A DNA stretch of 64,000 bases. It comes from UBA4732 sp002404095. GTDB taxonomy: Bacteria > Planctomycetota > Planctomycetia > Gemmatales > Gemmataceae. This document shows positions 26,001 through 34,008 of this stretch, in pieces. The notes under the pieces are model-generated. The model worked only from the letters and a program-made list of their open reading frames with translations. It made no database searches and was not told where the DNA came from. A program made the translations under genes and the position numbers. Where the stretch lies: the NCBI GenBank assembly GCA_036783645.1, contig DAIPWT010000011.1:1-64000 (forward strand), in the 5' to 3' direction. Each line of letters starts with the position of its first letter. Positions within the stretch are counted from its first letter, which is position 1.

Positions 26001-26761
26001 GCCTGGTTCGCGTCATCGACCGCTTACAGGCGGGGCCGCGTGAAGCTGTGTTTCGCGTCTTCGACCCGCGCCGCAATGGGGAAGCGCTCCTGCGTTGGCT
26101 GGCGGAGGCGGAGATGCAAGACGCCGTTCGTCCGGACGAATTCCGCCAGCGCTTCGCGGCCGCGGCGGCCGTGTGCCACGTTAACATCGCCGCGACCTAT
26201 GAGGTTAACGACCTCGCAGGCCGGCCGGCCGTGTTGCAGGAATGGCTGACGGGCGTGGCCGGCCCCGATTGGCCGGCGCTGGCGTCGGCGCCGGGCGTCT
26301 GGTTTCGTCTGCTGTCGCAGGCGGCGCTGGCTCTGCGCACGGCCCACGAGGCCGGGTTAGTCCACGGAGCGCTGGAACCGTCGTCGCTGGTTTGCACGCC
26401 GGAAGGCGTCGTGAAGCTGTGCGGCCTCGGTCAACCGCGCTGGCTGGCGGCTTCGCCGCCGTCGGACGGCGTCGAGGCCGACGAGGCCGGCGACCTGCGC
26501 GCGCTGGGTCGAATCGCCGCGGGCTGGGCGACTACCGGGCCGACCGCGCAGCGCAAGGGTAAAGCGAGGCCGGACGCGCTACAGGCCGTACTCAATCGCC
26601 TCCCCGGCGAGCAAGGGACGCCGTATGCCAGCGCGGCCGAGTTGCTCGAAGACCTGGATCGCGTCAGCGCCGAGGCGCCGGCGAACGCGACCGCATGGGA
26701 GCGCTTTGTGCGCGAGGTGCGCGAGCAGGCCGTGGACGCCGGCTGGCGGCGTTCGGCGTAG
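23021..26761 (+). CDS. Giant FHA / coiled-coil / pseudokinase protein
   Basis: This protein of up to 1246 residues begins with an FHA domain (about 20-110: GGFLMGGVPGCDLRL, SRHARGASLRKL, VNGRNVGSTYLNTGDRI) that binds phosphothreonine. Residues ~125-900 are a continuous Gln/Glu/Arg-rich coiled coil. A short linker leads to a protein-kinase-like fold (about 990-1220) where the catalytic loop is HGALEPSSL instead of HRDxKxxN and DFG is replaced by CGLG, so it should be catalytically dead. It looks like a long scaffold reading phospho-signals. No transmembrane segment or signal peptide is seen. ATG 23045 is an alternative start. Confidence 0.85.
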   Translation: MALARILRMALASASIALPLVRLEVRAGGGRPTVYEVGDGGFLMGGVPGCDLRLPGGNVAPVVCLISRHARGASLRKLAPVQPIAVNGRNVGSTYLNTGDRITVGVVEVVVSLAPGAEAAVSDEPAQEIAARRAELQAQSEQLEKERAVWLRRRDEIEALCRRQTEAAEAASQQLREQENELMAVRADMERREQAWRNGEENLDRQRQEWQPRVEEAEKQHTEARGLRRQMSQIREQLYERYRNRRDRLNEKHKTLRRAAKHLQERKGQIEAETVQFDTVRQELALGREENEARAAQLERERTLLADQHRQIVERQQEVQKHLAERVGECEEREHKAMDDRAALEKSQRQHQADLVRLDRIQAQHDQRQKQLETRALEVDHRYEGLQRDLRDLEEQAAQMDEWHNRLTGETEKLAQRKQEHEAVAAQVEQRAAALEGQQAMLATLRTRTERMREELRTQEEALSDQRAMQEASELDLTTRKEEARRLREGLDNDLELRKEERRRFDEGRVVLDAAVAQLRQTQESHESRETELNQRQMEQDATAGEQAEQVGLLTARAGQLEALHTRLTADRQTLREREESLTQAEQTLTSLQEQLRRRSEELNERQQAQTVEEQRLRDESALLEEQKQTAEQERQTKATDLENLRKELSDRAAEMDALSQELVRRDESVRTQEERLRESEFSLTGQRQALAAERIAWEVDRQAATETAECAKREFEAARAEWLDLIRTLPELESRATVGMDRLLQAREQLREHLGEIHEYARQSREDLEAARQHVQAESERVLQQDLALRVARDEHRLAVAAFRQQLLEWQGRVGEMKQALLQGSTQLERRQAEVHEQAQEIASTSARLAQQAEQLQEKERQVADRRSEMDRHLNDMREWYRRKLRELSGVDAAAREAALAEADAVFMPAPAAGATEERGILSLNKDAEPGDHQLGDLLRSLELVDADALNALLLEARRQRRSLRQLLLAGNYLTLYQMALIEAGNLDGLVLGLVRVIDRLQAGPREAVFRVFDPRRNGEALLRWLAEAEMQDAVRPDEFRQRFAAAAAVCHVNIAATYEVNDLAGRPAVLQEWLTGVAGPDWPALASAPGVWFRLLSQAALALRTAHEAGLVHGALEPSSLVCTPEGVVKLCGLGQPRWLAASPPSDGVEADEAGDLRALGRIAAGWATTGPTAQRKGKARPDALQAVLNRLPGEQGTPYASAAELLEDLDRVSAEAPANATAWERFVREVREQAVDAGWRRSA

Positions 26762-26916
26762 GCGACGGTATCGAAAACGTCTGTCATTTCACCGATTTTC
26801 CCCTCACGGCATCGCCAACCTCTGCTATCTTTCGTATATTTTAATCATTGGCCCGCGCGGCGGGCCGCCGTTGCGCCTACGGGCGCCGGCCTATTGAAAT
26901 CAAAGGAGACCATTTA

Positions 26917-27339
26917 ATGGCGAATTGGCGCAAGCTGACGATTGCCACGCTGTTGGCCGATGGCAAGATTGACGACGACGAGATCAGAGCTTTGCGGAAG
27001 GAACTTTGGGAGGACGGCCAGATCGACAGGGAAGAAGTGAACTTCCTGATCGAGCTACGCAATAGCGCGCAGAAGAAGGCCAAGGCGAAGAAAAAGGAAG
27101 TGAATCCGAAATTCACGGAGCTTTTCTTCAAGGCCATCCAAGAAAACGTCCTCAAAGACGGCAAGATCGACGCCGCGGAGGCCGGTTGGCTGCGCGAAAT
27201 GCTGTTCGCCGACGGCAAGATCGACGAGGACGAGAAGAAGTTCTTGTTGAAGTTGAAGAAGTCAGCCAAGGCGACCAGTCCGCAGTTCGAGAACCTCTAC
27301 GAAGACTGCATGTCCAAGGGACGGTCGAAGAAAAAGTGA
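26917..27339 (+). CDS. Small TerB-like repeat protein
   Basis: This 140-residue protein contains three repeats of a TerB-like helical motif built on LLADGKIDDDEIRAL, VLKDGKIDAAEAGWL and LFADGKIDEDEKKFL. The acidic DGKIDxDE loops resemble metal-binding loops of tellurite-resistance TerB proteins and EF-hands. It is highly charged, with a Lys-rich tail, and soluble. AAAGGAG precedes ATG 26917. It follows the giant FHA protein by 155 bp on the same strand. The function is unknown; metal binding is an inference from the loops. Confidence 0.7.
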   Translation: MANWRKLTIATLLADGKIDDDEIRALRKELWEDGQIDREEVNFLIELRNSAQKKAKAKKKEVNPKFTELFFKAIQENVLKDGKIDAAEAGWLREMLFADGKIDEDEKKFLLKLKKSAKATSPQFENLYEDCMSKGRSKKK

Positions 27340-27346
27340 TTGGACC

Positions 27347-27417
27347 GATCGTTTAGCCGCGATCCGAAGGGGGGCGCGTCTCCCTCGCGCTTCCCTTCGG
27401 GTCGCGGCTAAACGATC
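27347..27417. repeat. Family C palindromic repeat between convergent genes
   Basis: The 25-bp arms at 27347-27371 and 27393-27417 pair with one mismatch. The element lies between the convergent TerB-like and ymdB genes and overlaps the ymdB stop: TAG (27408-27410) is provided by the element's GTTTAG. Partial copies occur at 14825, 18462 and 52408. Confidence 0.9.
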
Positions 27418-28223
27418 CCGCTCGCCGGCAGTGCCGCCAGCCCTTTCTCATCCAGCATCACCCGCCGTATCGAAGTCGCCTTGCCCGTCGCGGCCTCCAC
27501 CTCGAACACGACCCCTGACAACCGCGGATCGCCTTCCGCCACGTCGAATGCGCTCGGCACGAACGTCACTGTCGTAGACATCACCCGGTCGATGCGCCGT
27601 CCTAGAATGCTGTCATACGGCCCCGACATGCCCACGTCGCAGATGAACGCCGTACCGCCAGGCAGGATCTGCTCGTCGGCTGTGGGAACGTGCGTGTGTG
27701 TGCCGAGAACGGCGCTGACGCGGCCTTTGAGATGATGGCCCATGAGATATTTGTCCGCCGTCGCCTCGGCGTGCATGTCTACGACGACGACTCGCACGTC
27801 TGCCGGCAGCGATTGCAGCACCCGGTCGGCAGCGGCGAACGGGCAATCGACGGAGCGCATGAACGTTCGTCCGAGCAATGAAATCACGGCCACCTGCGTG
27901 CCGTCTTTCATGCGCGCCAGGGCAAACTCTCGTCCGGGGGCGTTCGCTGGGAAGTTGGCCGGCTTGCAGACGCGCTCTTCCTTAGTCAACGTGGCGATGA
28001 TTTCCGCCTTTTTGTAAATGTGGTCTCCCAAAGTCACCAAATCGACGCCGGCCTCGCGGACGCGGCGGTAGAGGGTGCTGGTGAGGCCGGAACCGTTGGC
28101 GGCGTTCTCGGCGTTGGCGATCACGCAGTCGATGCGCTCGTGCGCAATCAGTGACGGCAAGGCTTTCTTCAGAAAAATGATCCCGGGCGGCCCCACAATG
28201 TCGCCCAGAAAGAGGATGCGCAT
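27408..28223 (-). CDS. ymdB: YmdB-family metallophosphoesterase
   Basis: This 271-residue protein is of the TIGR00282/YmdB family, a cytoplasmic phosphodiesterase acting on cyclic nucleotides and influencing RNA turnover in Bacillus. Metal-site residues are visible: Asp8 in GDIVG, Glu39/Asn40 in NAENAANG, DMHAEATADK and GTHTHVPTADEQI. The usual GNH motif is GDH here (66-68), an Asn-to-Asp change. ATG 28223 starts the conserved MRILFLGD; the upstream ATG at 28238 adds only five residues. The last residues and the stop lie inside the family C palindrome. Confidence 0.9.
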   Translation of the reverse strand: MRILFLGDIVGPPGIIFLKKALPSLIAHERIDCVIANAENAANGSGLTSTLYRRVREAGVDLVTLGDHIYKKAEIIATLTKEERVCKPANFPANAPGREFALARMKDGTQVAVISLLGRTFMRSVDCPFAAADRVLQSLPADVRVVVVDMHAEATADKYLMGHHLKGRVSAVLGTHTHVPTADEQILPGGTAFICDVGMSGPYDSILGRRIDRVMSTTVTFVPSAFDVAEGDPRLSGVVFEVEAATGKATSIRRVMLDEKGLAALPASGIV

Positions 28224-28552
28224 AGGTACACCGATCATATAGAAGAGATTTCAAGACAAGGCTCAGTCTGGCAATTGGTATTAGCCCCGGAGGGGCGGCG
28301 GTCAATAGCTAGGGGCGCGAGCCCCTAGAGACCGCGGTGGACCGGCCATCTCCCGATCAAAATACCGGGGAGCGCGGCATACGCCGGAAGCCAGGGGCTC
28401 GCGCCCTCGTTGTTCCCCACAATTTCCGAGTGGTCTTGGCAGCCTGGGGAAGACAGGGGATGATTGTAGCTCATTTGAGAGGTAGAAACGATCCCTGTCA
28501 ATGGAGTGAGGTTATGATCGCGCCTAGTGCTTCGTCACGCATGGATTGATGG

Positions 28553-28609
28553 GTGGGACGGGCTTCTAGCCCGTCCGGTCCCGCTGGACGGGCTAGAAGC
28601 CCGTCCCAC
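28553..28609. repeat. 24-bp perfect inverted repeat (family E)
   Basis: gtgggacgggcttctagccc... (28553-28576) and its exact reverse complement (28586-28609) flank a 9-nt loop. It is intergenic, with no coding role. Copies of such a sequence could be expected elsewhere in the genome, but only one is in the window. Confidence 0.9.
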
Positions 28610-28643
28610 CTGACCCATCAAAGTACGAGTGACGTTGCACTAA

Positions 28644-28666
28644 GCCACAGATGAACACAGATGAAC
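28644..28666. repeat. ATGAACACAG short tandem repeat, copy 1
   Basis: ccacagatgaacacagatga repeats a 10-bp unit (atgaacacag). The same sequence precedes the DUF1549 gene at 30539-30569. Such ATGAACACAG tracts are widespread in environmental bacteria. They contain ATG codons that may mislead start prediction. Confidence 0.7.
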
Positions 28667-28693
28667 TATGCGGTGGAAGGCCGGATATCCGAT

Positions 28694-28888
28694 ATGCCAG
28701 CGAAATCCAGGCGGATGACTGCGTTTGTGTGGCTCGTATGTTCCGCGCACCTACTGGTCGTGCCGGCCTGCAAACGGGCGGAGGTCGCGGCGCCCAACAC
28801 GGAAGAGAAATCGCTGCCGCCGCCTCTCCCCCTCGTCGTCGTTTACCGCAATGACTTCAACGGACCTGTCGGCCGGGAGCGGCGTTAG
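28694..28888 (+). pseudogene. 5' remnant of a secreted lipoprotein gene
   Basis: About 64 residues remain: a lipoprotein signal (FVWLVCSAHLLVVPAC, lipid Cys near residue 24), a linker, and YRNDFNGPVGRE, which I recognise as the start of a planctomycete secreted domain that normally continues for 150-200 residues. The frame stops right after it at TAG 28888, and no continuation is visible downstream. It is most likely a truncated, non-functional gene. Confidence 0.6.
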
Positions 28889-29057
28889 GCGCGGCGGTCT
28901 CTGCCAAATTTCCTTCCCATCCCAAAATAATGCTTGCATCCTGACCCCGCGTTTGCAATGATAACTTCAGGATCGTCGCCCGCCTACCCGCCAGCCTGCT
29001 TTCCTCCGGCCCTTGCCCACGGACTTCCGCACGTTTGTCTACCGCGAGGTACTTTCC

Positions 29058-30530
29058 ATGACGTTGGTTCGACCGCTGGTCTTCGCCGGCGCCCTGTTGG
29101 CGTTCGCCGTGCCGCTCCTTCACGCCGCCGACGCGCCCGTCGAGGCGCCGAAGGAAGTTAGCTATTACCGCGACGTGCGCCGCGTCTTTCAGCAGCACTG
29201 CCAGGGCTGCCACCAGCCGGCCAAGCCGCTCGGCGGCTTCGTCATGACCGATTACGCCGACCTCCTCAAGACCGGCGATCACCTGAAAATCGGCGTCGTT
29301 CCCGGCCAGCCCGATAAGAGCTTCGTCGTCGAACAGATCGAATCCAAACCGGGTAAGAAAGCGGCCATGCCCAAGAACGCCGACCCGCTGCCGGCCGGCG
29401 AGGTCGAGATCGTCAAGAAGTGGATCGCCGCCGGCGCCAAGGACGACACGCCGACCAACGTCCGCGACATAATCAATGCCGAACACCCGCCCGTCTACGA
29501 CCTGCCGCCTGTCATCACGTCCATCGACTTTTCGCCGGACGGCAAGCTCCTCGCCGTGGCCGGCTATCATGAAATCCTGCTCCACAACGCCGACGGCTCC
29601 GGCCTCGTCGGCCGATTGGTGGGGTTGTCGGAGCGCATTCAGATGCTGGCGTTCTCGCCGGACGGCACGATGTTGGCCGCGGCGGGCGGCTCGCCTGGAC
29701 GCTTCGGCGAGCTGCAAATCTGGGATGTGGTCAAGAAGAAGCTCAAGGCGTCGCAGTCGATCACCTTCGACACGATATACGGCCTCAGCTGGTCGCCTGA
29801 CGGTACCAAGATCGCCTTCGGCTGCTCTGACAACAGCGTCCGGGCCGTCGATGTCGCTACGGGCAAGCAGATCCTCTACCAGGGCGCCCATAGCGAATGG
29901 GTGCTAGGCACCGTCTTCTCGAAAGACTCGAAATTCCTCGCGTCCGTCAGCCGCGACGGCACGATGAAGCTGACCGAGGTCGCCACCCAGCGCTTCATCG
30001 ACAATATCACGAGCATTACTCCAGGAGCGCTCAAAGGCGGCTTGCTGGCGGTCGCCCGCGACCCGGTGAAGCGCGAGCAGAAGGTAAAGGTGGACGCCGG
30101 CGGAATCGATAAGTCGGACAAGTGGTATGATGAACTATTGATCGCCGGCTCCGACGGCGTACCGCGTCTGTACAAGATGCACCGCGAGACGAAGCGCGTC
30201 ATCGGCGACGACGCCAACAAGGTTCACGAATATCCGGCAATGCCCGGCCGCATCTTCGCCTTGGCCTTCAACAAGGACGGCAGCCGGTTCGCGGCCGGCA
30301 GCAGCCTCGACGGCACGGGTGAAGTGCGCGTCTACCAGACGGCCGACGCCAAGCAAGTGTCGAAGTTCGTGGGCCAGCCGGGGCCGGTGTACACGGTCGC
30401 GTATAACCCCGACGGCAAGATCATCGCCGAGGCCGGCTTTGACGGCATGGTGCGACTGATCGACCCGGAGACCGGCAAGTTGGTCAAGGAATTTGTGCCG
30501 GTGCCGCTAAAGGCCGTCGCCGTTAAGTAA
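29058..30530 (+). CDS. WD40 protein with planctomycete cytochrome-c-type N-terminal domain
   Basis: This 490-residue secreted protein has a signal peptide (PLVFAGALLAFAVPLLHAAD). A planctomycete cytochrome-c-like domain follows (about 30-145) with CQGCH (heme attachment, near residue 56) and NADPLPAGEVEIVKKWIAAGA. A WD40 beta-propeller (about 155-490) contains repeated DFSPDGKLLAVAG and AYNPDGKIIAEAGFDG units. GAGG lies about 12 nt before ATG 29058. It is followed by the DUF1549/DUF1553 gene, its common partner in planctomycetes. The pair is thought to act at the cell surface or periplasm, but the substrate is unknown. Confidence 0.9.
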   Translation: MTLVRPLVFAGALLAFAVPLLHAADAPVEAPKEVSYYRDVRRVFQQHCQGCHQPAKPLGGFVMTDYADLLKTGDHLKIGVVPGQPDKSFVVEQIESKPGKKAAMPKNADPLPAGEVEIVKKWIAAGAKDDTPTNVRDIINAEHPPVYDLPPVITSIDFSPDGKLLAVAGYHEILLHNADGSGLVGRLVGLSERIQMLAFSPDGTMLAAAGGSPGRFGELQIWDVVKKKLKASQSITFDTIYGLSWSPDGTKIAFGCSDNSVRAVDVATGKQILYQGAHSEWVLGTVFSKDSKFLASVSRDGTMKLTEVATQRFIDNITSITPGALKGGLLAVARDPVKREQKVKVDAGGIDKSDKWYDELLIAGSDGVPRLYKMHRETKRVIGDDANKVHEYPAMPGRIFALAFNKDGSRFAAGSSLDGTGEVRVYQTADAKQVSKFVGQPGPVYTVAYNPDGKIIAEAGFDGMVRLIDPETGKLVKEFVPVPLKAVAVK

Positions 30531-30538
30531 AGAAAATA

Positions 30539-30569
30539 GCCACGGATGAACACAGATGAACACAGATAA
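30539..30569. repeat. ATGAACACAG short tandem repeat, copy 2
   Basis: The tract gccacggatgaacacagatg... repeats the unit found at 28644 and lies 9 bp after the WD40 gene stop. It contains an in-frame ATG at 30556 that would extend the following gene with MNTDKIVGKGS, which is unlikely to be real. Confidence 0.7.
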
Positions 30570-30591
30570 GATCGTGGGAAAGGGAAGCATC

Positions 30592-33500
30592 ATGAGAAAT
30601 GACCATCGCGTCTCCATACGTTTCGCCGCCATTTTCGTCGCGGCCTTGTGCTGTACCGCCGTCCGTGCCGCCGAAACGCTGCCGCCAGGGGCGAAGCTCG
30701 TCAAGATCGAGGCCCAGCCGGCCAACATCACTTTGAACACTCCGTACCAGTACGCGCAGGTCGTGTTGACGGGCGTCCTCGACACGGGCGAACGCCTCGA
30801 CGTTACGCGCATGGCTCAGATTGAAAAGCCGGCCAACCTCAATGTGAGTCCGACCGTATTGGTGCGGCCGGCGGCCGACGGCGACGGCGTACTCAAATTC
30901 AGCCTTGCCGGACAGACGGCCGCGATCCCAGTCAAAGTGGCGGGACTAAAAGATAAATATGAGGTCAGTTTTGTCCGTGATGTGATGCCCACCATGTCGC
31001 GCATGGGCTGTAACGCTGGCACCTGTCACGGCGCCCAGAACGGCAAGAACGGCTTCAAACTCTCGCTTCGCGGTTACGATCCCGTCCTCGACCACCGCTC
31101 GCTGACCGACGACCTGGAAGGCCGTCGCTTCAATCGCCCCGCTCCCGACGCCAGTCTGATGCTGCTCAAGCCGTCCGGCGGCGTACCGCACGTCGGCGGC
31201 GTCCTTTACCACCCGGGCGACCCGCCGTATGAATTGCTGCGTTCGTGGATCGCCGAAGGCGTCAAACTCGATCTGACCAGTCCGCGCGTGACCAAGCTCG
31301 AAGTCTTGCCGAAAAGTCCTGTGATTCCGCTGCCCAAGATGAAGCAACAGATGTCGGTCTACGCGACCTACTCCGATGGCAAGGTGCGCGACGTGACGGC
31401 CGAGGCGTTTCTCGATAGCAGCAACACGGAGGTGGCCACGGTGGACCGGCAAGGCACGCTGACGGCCGAGCGCCGCGGCGAATCGACCGTGCTGGCCCGC
31501 TACGAAGGCGCCTACTCCGCCGCCACGCTTGTCGTCATGGGCGACCGCAGCGGCTACGCCTGGAAGGACGTGCCGGCGTACAACTATATCGACACACTCG
31601 TTTACGACAAGTTGCGTCTTATCAAAGAGATGCCTGGCGATGTCTGCACCGACGCGGAGTTCATCCGCCGCGTGAACCTCGACTTGACCGGCTTGCCGCC
31701 TACGTCGGATGTGGTCCGTGCCTTTTTGGCCGACGCGCGGCCGCAGCGCGTCAAGCGCGATGAGGTGGTGGACAAGCTCATCGGCGGCCCTGAATTTATC
31801 GAATACTGGACCAATAAATGGGCCGATTTGCTCGACGTGAACCGCAAGTTCCTCGGCCCGCAAGGGGCGACGGCGTACCGCGCCTGGATTCGCAAGGCGG
31901 TCGCTGACAACATGCCCTATGACCAGCTGGCTCACGCCATTTTGACGGGATCAGGGTCGAACCTCGACAACCCGCCAGCAAGCTACTACAAGATTCTGCG
32001 CGACCCCGACGCGGCCATGGAAAACACGACGCAACTGTTCCTGGCCGTGCGCTTCAACTGCAATAAGTGCCACGACCACCCATTCGAGCGTTGGACGCAA
32101 AACCAGTATTACGATCTGACCGCGTTCTTCGCACAGGTCGGCCGGAAGGAAGACCCCAAGTTTAAGGGCCAGAAGATCGGCGGCACGGCCGTAGACGGCG
32201 CCGCTCCGCTGGTGGAGGATATTTCCGATACGAATGCGGGCGATGTGAAGCATCCTCGCACCGGCGCGATCGCTCCGCCCGTATTCCCGTTCATGCACCC
32301 CGACCTGGCGCCGCCGACAGCCTCGCGCCGCGAGCAGTTGGCCCACTGGATGGTCTCCAAGCAGAACCCCTATTTCGCCAAGAGTTACGTCAACCGTATC
32401 TGGAGCTATCTTCTCGGCGTGGGCATCATCGAGCCGGTGGACGACATCCGCGCCGGCAACCCAGCGACCAACCCGCCGCTGCTCGACCGCCTGACCCAGG
32501 AATTCATCGCCGGCGGCTTCAACACCCGCGAAGTGATGCGTACCATCTGCAAGTCGCGCACTTACCAGCTCTCGATTAACACCAATCCCTGGAACAAGGG
32601 CGACGATCAGAACTACGCCCACGCCATCCCACGCCGCCTACCGGCCGAGGTGCTGTACGATTCGATCCAGCGGGCGACGGGTTCGGCGAGCCATTTGCCT
32701 GGCCTGGCGGTAGGCGCGCGGGCCGCGCAGCTTCTCGACTCCGAGCAGGACGCGCCCGGCGGCTTCCTCGACCTGTTCGGCAAGCCGGCGCGCGAATCCG
32801 TGTGCGAGTGCGAGCGCTCCACAACCATGATGCTGGGGCCGGTGCTAAACATGGTAAACGGCCCGGTCGTCGGCGAGGCCGTCAAAGATCCGACAAACCG
32901 GATCGCCAAACTCCTTACTACCGAGAAGGACAACGCCAAGATCATTGATGAGTTGTATTTGTCCATCCTATGTCGCCCGCCGACCTCGGCCGAGTTGAAC
33001 GAAGCGATCAAGGCGTTCAAGGACGGCGAGGCGGACTACAGCGTCGCCGTTACGGAACACGCGAAACGGGTCGCCGAGCTGGCTGCTTATGAAAAGAGCC
33101 TCGACGCCCGGCAGGCGCAATGGGAAAAGGATTTACAGACTACACCTGTCTGGACTGTCCTTGATGTGGAGAACCCCAAGGCCGCGGGCGGCGCGATCTT
33201 GACTAAGCAGCCGGACGGCTCGGTCTTGGCGACGGGGACGAACGCCTTCCCGGGAATGTATACGCTGAATGCCAAGGTGAAGCTGGCGACCGTGACGGCC
33301 GTGCGTCTGGAAGCGCTGCCTGATCCGAGTCTGCCGGCGCAGGGACCGGGTCGAGCGCCGAACGGCAACTTCGTTCTCAACGAGTTCAAGGTCAGCGCCA
33401 AGGCGGAGGGCGCGGCAGGCGCCTTCACGCCGGTGGCGTTGCACAACGCCCAGGCCGATTTCTCACAGGACGCCTGGGCGGTGGCCGGAGCCATCGACGG

Positions 33501-33924
33501 CAACGAGGCGACAGGCTGGGCGGTGTCGCCCCAGTTCGGCAAGGCGCACACGGCCGTTTTCGAGACCAAGACTCCGCTCGCTTTCCCTAACGGAGCGGAG
33601 TTGTCGATCACGATGGTGCAGAAGTTCCCGGGCAAGGATCACAACCTCGGCAAGTTCCGCATTTCCGTAACGACGGCGAAAGCGCCGATTTTGCTGAACG
33701 GCCCACCGGCGCCGATCGCGGCGATCCTCAATACTCCGCCGGAGAAACGGACGCCGGCGCAGGCAGCCGAACTCAAGCGCGACTTCCGAGCGACGGACGC
33801 GGAATACAATCGGCTGGCGCATCAGTTGGCAGAGTTCGCCGTGCCTGTCGATAAGCGACATCCGGGGGCGCAAGACCTCGTGTGGGCGCTGCTTAACTCG
33901 AAGGCGTTCCAGTTTAACCATTAA
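30592..33924 (+). CDS. DUF1549/DUF1553 planctomycete surface protein with Ig-like (BIG2) domain
   Basis: This 1110-residue protein has a signal peptide (FAAIFVAALCCTAVRAAE). It has a cytochrome-like motif C140-NAGT-C145-H146 with the following GKNGFKLSLRGYDP, a BIG2 Ig-like domain (about 245-320), DUF1549 (about 330-540) with CNKCH (490-494), DUF1553 (about 600-860) with REQLAHWMVSKQNPYFAKSYVNRIW-type features, and a C-terminal beta domain. These large proteins are a hallmark of Planctomycetota and occur with a WD40 partner, as here. ATG 30592 has GGGAAG upstream and directly precedes the signal peptide. Biochemical function is unproven. Confidence 0.92.
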   Translation: MRNDHRVSIRFAAIFVAALCCTAVRAAETLPPGAKLVKIEAQPANITLNTPYQYAQVVLTGVLDTGERLDVTRMAQIEKPANLNVSPTVLVRPAADGDGVLKFSLAGQTAAIPVKVAGLKDKYEVSFVRDVMPTMSRMGCNAGTCHGAQNGKNGFKLSLRGYDPVLDHRSLTDDLEGRRFNRPAPDASLMLLKPSGGVPHVGGVLYHPGDPPYELLRSWIAEGVKLDLTSPRVTKLEVLPKSPVIPLPKMKQQMSVYATYSDGKVRDVTAEAFLDSSNTEVATVDRQGTLTAERRGESTVLARYEGAYSAATLVVMGDRSGYAWKDVPAYNYIDTLVYDKLRLIKEMPGDVCTDAEFIRRVNLDLTGLPPTSDVVRAFLADARPQRVKRDEVVDKLIGGPEFIEYWTNKWADLLDVNRKFLGPQGATAYRAWIRKAVADNMPYDQLAHAILTGSGSNLDNPPASYYKILRDPDAAMENTTQLFLAVRFNCNKCHDHPFERWTQNQYYDLTAFFAQVGRKEDPKFKGQKIGGTAVDGAAPLVEDISDTNAGDVKHPRTGAIAPPVFPFMHPDLAPPTASRREQLAHWMVSKQNPYFAKSYVNRIWSYLLGVGIIEPVDDIRAGNPATNPPLLDRLTQEFIAGGFNTREVMRTICKSRTYQLSINTNPWNKGDDQNYAHAIPRRLPAEVLYDSIQRATGSASHLPGLAVGARAAQLLDSEQDAPGGFLDLFGKPARESVCECERSTTMMLGPVLNMVNGPVVGEAVKDPTNRIAKLLTTEKDNAKIIDELYLSILCRPPTSAELNEAIKAFKDGEADYSVAVTEHAKRVAELAAYEKSLDARQAQWEKDLQTTPVWTVLDVENPKAAGGAILTKQPDGSVLATGTNAFPGMYTLNAKVKLATVTAVRLEALPDPSLPAQGPGRAPNGNFVLNEFKVSAKAEGAAGAFTPVALHNAQADFSQDAWAVAGAIDGNEATGWAVSPQFGKAHTAVFETKTPLAFPNGAELSITMVQKFPGKDHNLGKFRISVTTAKAPILLNGPPAPIAAILNTPPEKRTPAQAAELKRDFRATDAEYNRLAHQLAEFAVPVDKRHPGAQDLVWALLNSKAFQFNH

Positions 33925-33948
33925 TCGGCCGGCTTGCCGCCGATTGGT

Positions 33949-33995
33949 CCACGGCCCCGCGGCGTGATTCGCACGCCTCGGGGCCGTGGCTTTTT
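33949..33995 (+). terminator. Rho-independent terminator after the DUF1549 gene
   Basis: CCACGGCCCCG (33949-33959) pairs with CGGGGCCGTGG (33979-33989), followed by CTTTTT. The stem is 11 bp, the loop 19 nt, and it lies 25 nt after the DUF1549 gene stop. It is the clearest intrinsic terminator in the window. Confidence 0.8.
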
Positions 33996-34008
33996 AGATA
34001 CGTTGGCC

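Larger units (their letters stand above)
28224..28693. other. Repeat-rich intergenic region
   Basis: No gene is supported. The region holds a repeat mosaic around 28275-28410 (ggggcgcgagcccctag near 28311 and an inverted related word near 28392), the strong palindrome at 28553-28609, and a short ATGAACACAG repeat at 28644-28666. It lies between ymdB and a broken lipoprotein gene, so it looks like decayed sequence colonised by repeats. Confidence 0.6.

Noticed and set aside
30556..30591. Start of the DUF1549 protein at MNTDKIVGK
   Set aside because: The ATG lies in the ATGAACACAG repeat; ATG 30592 directly precedes the signal peptide and has GGGAAG upstream.
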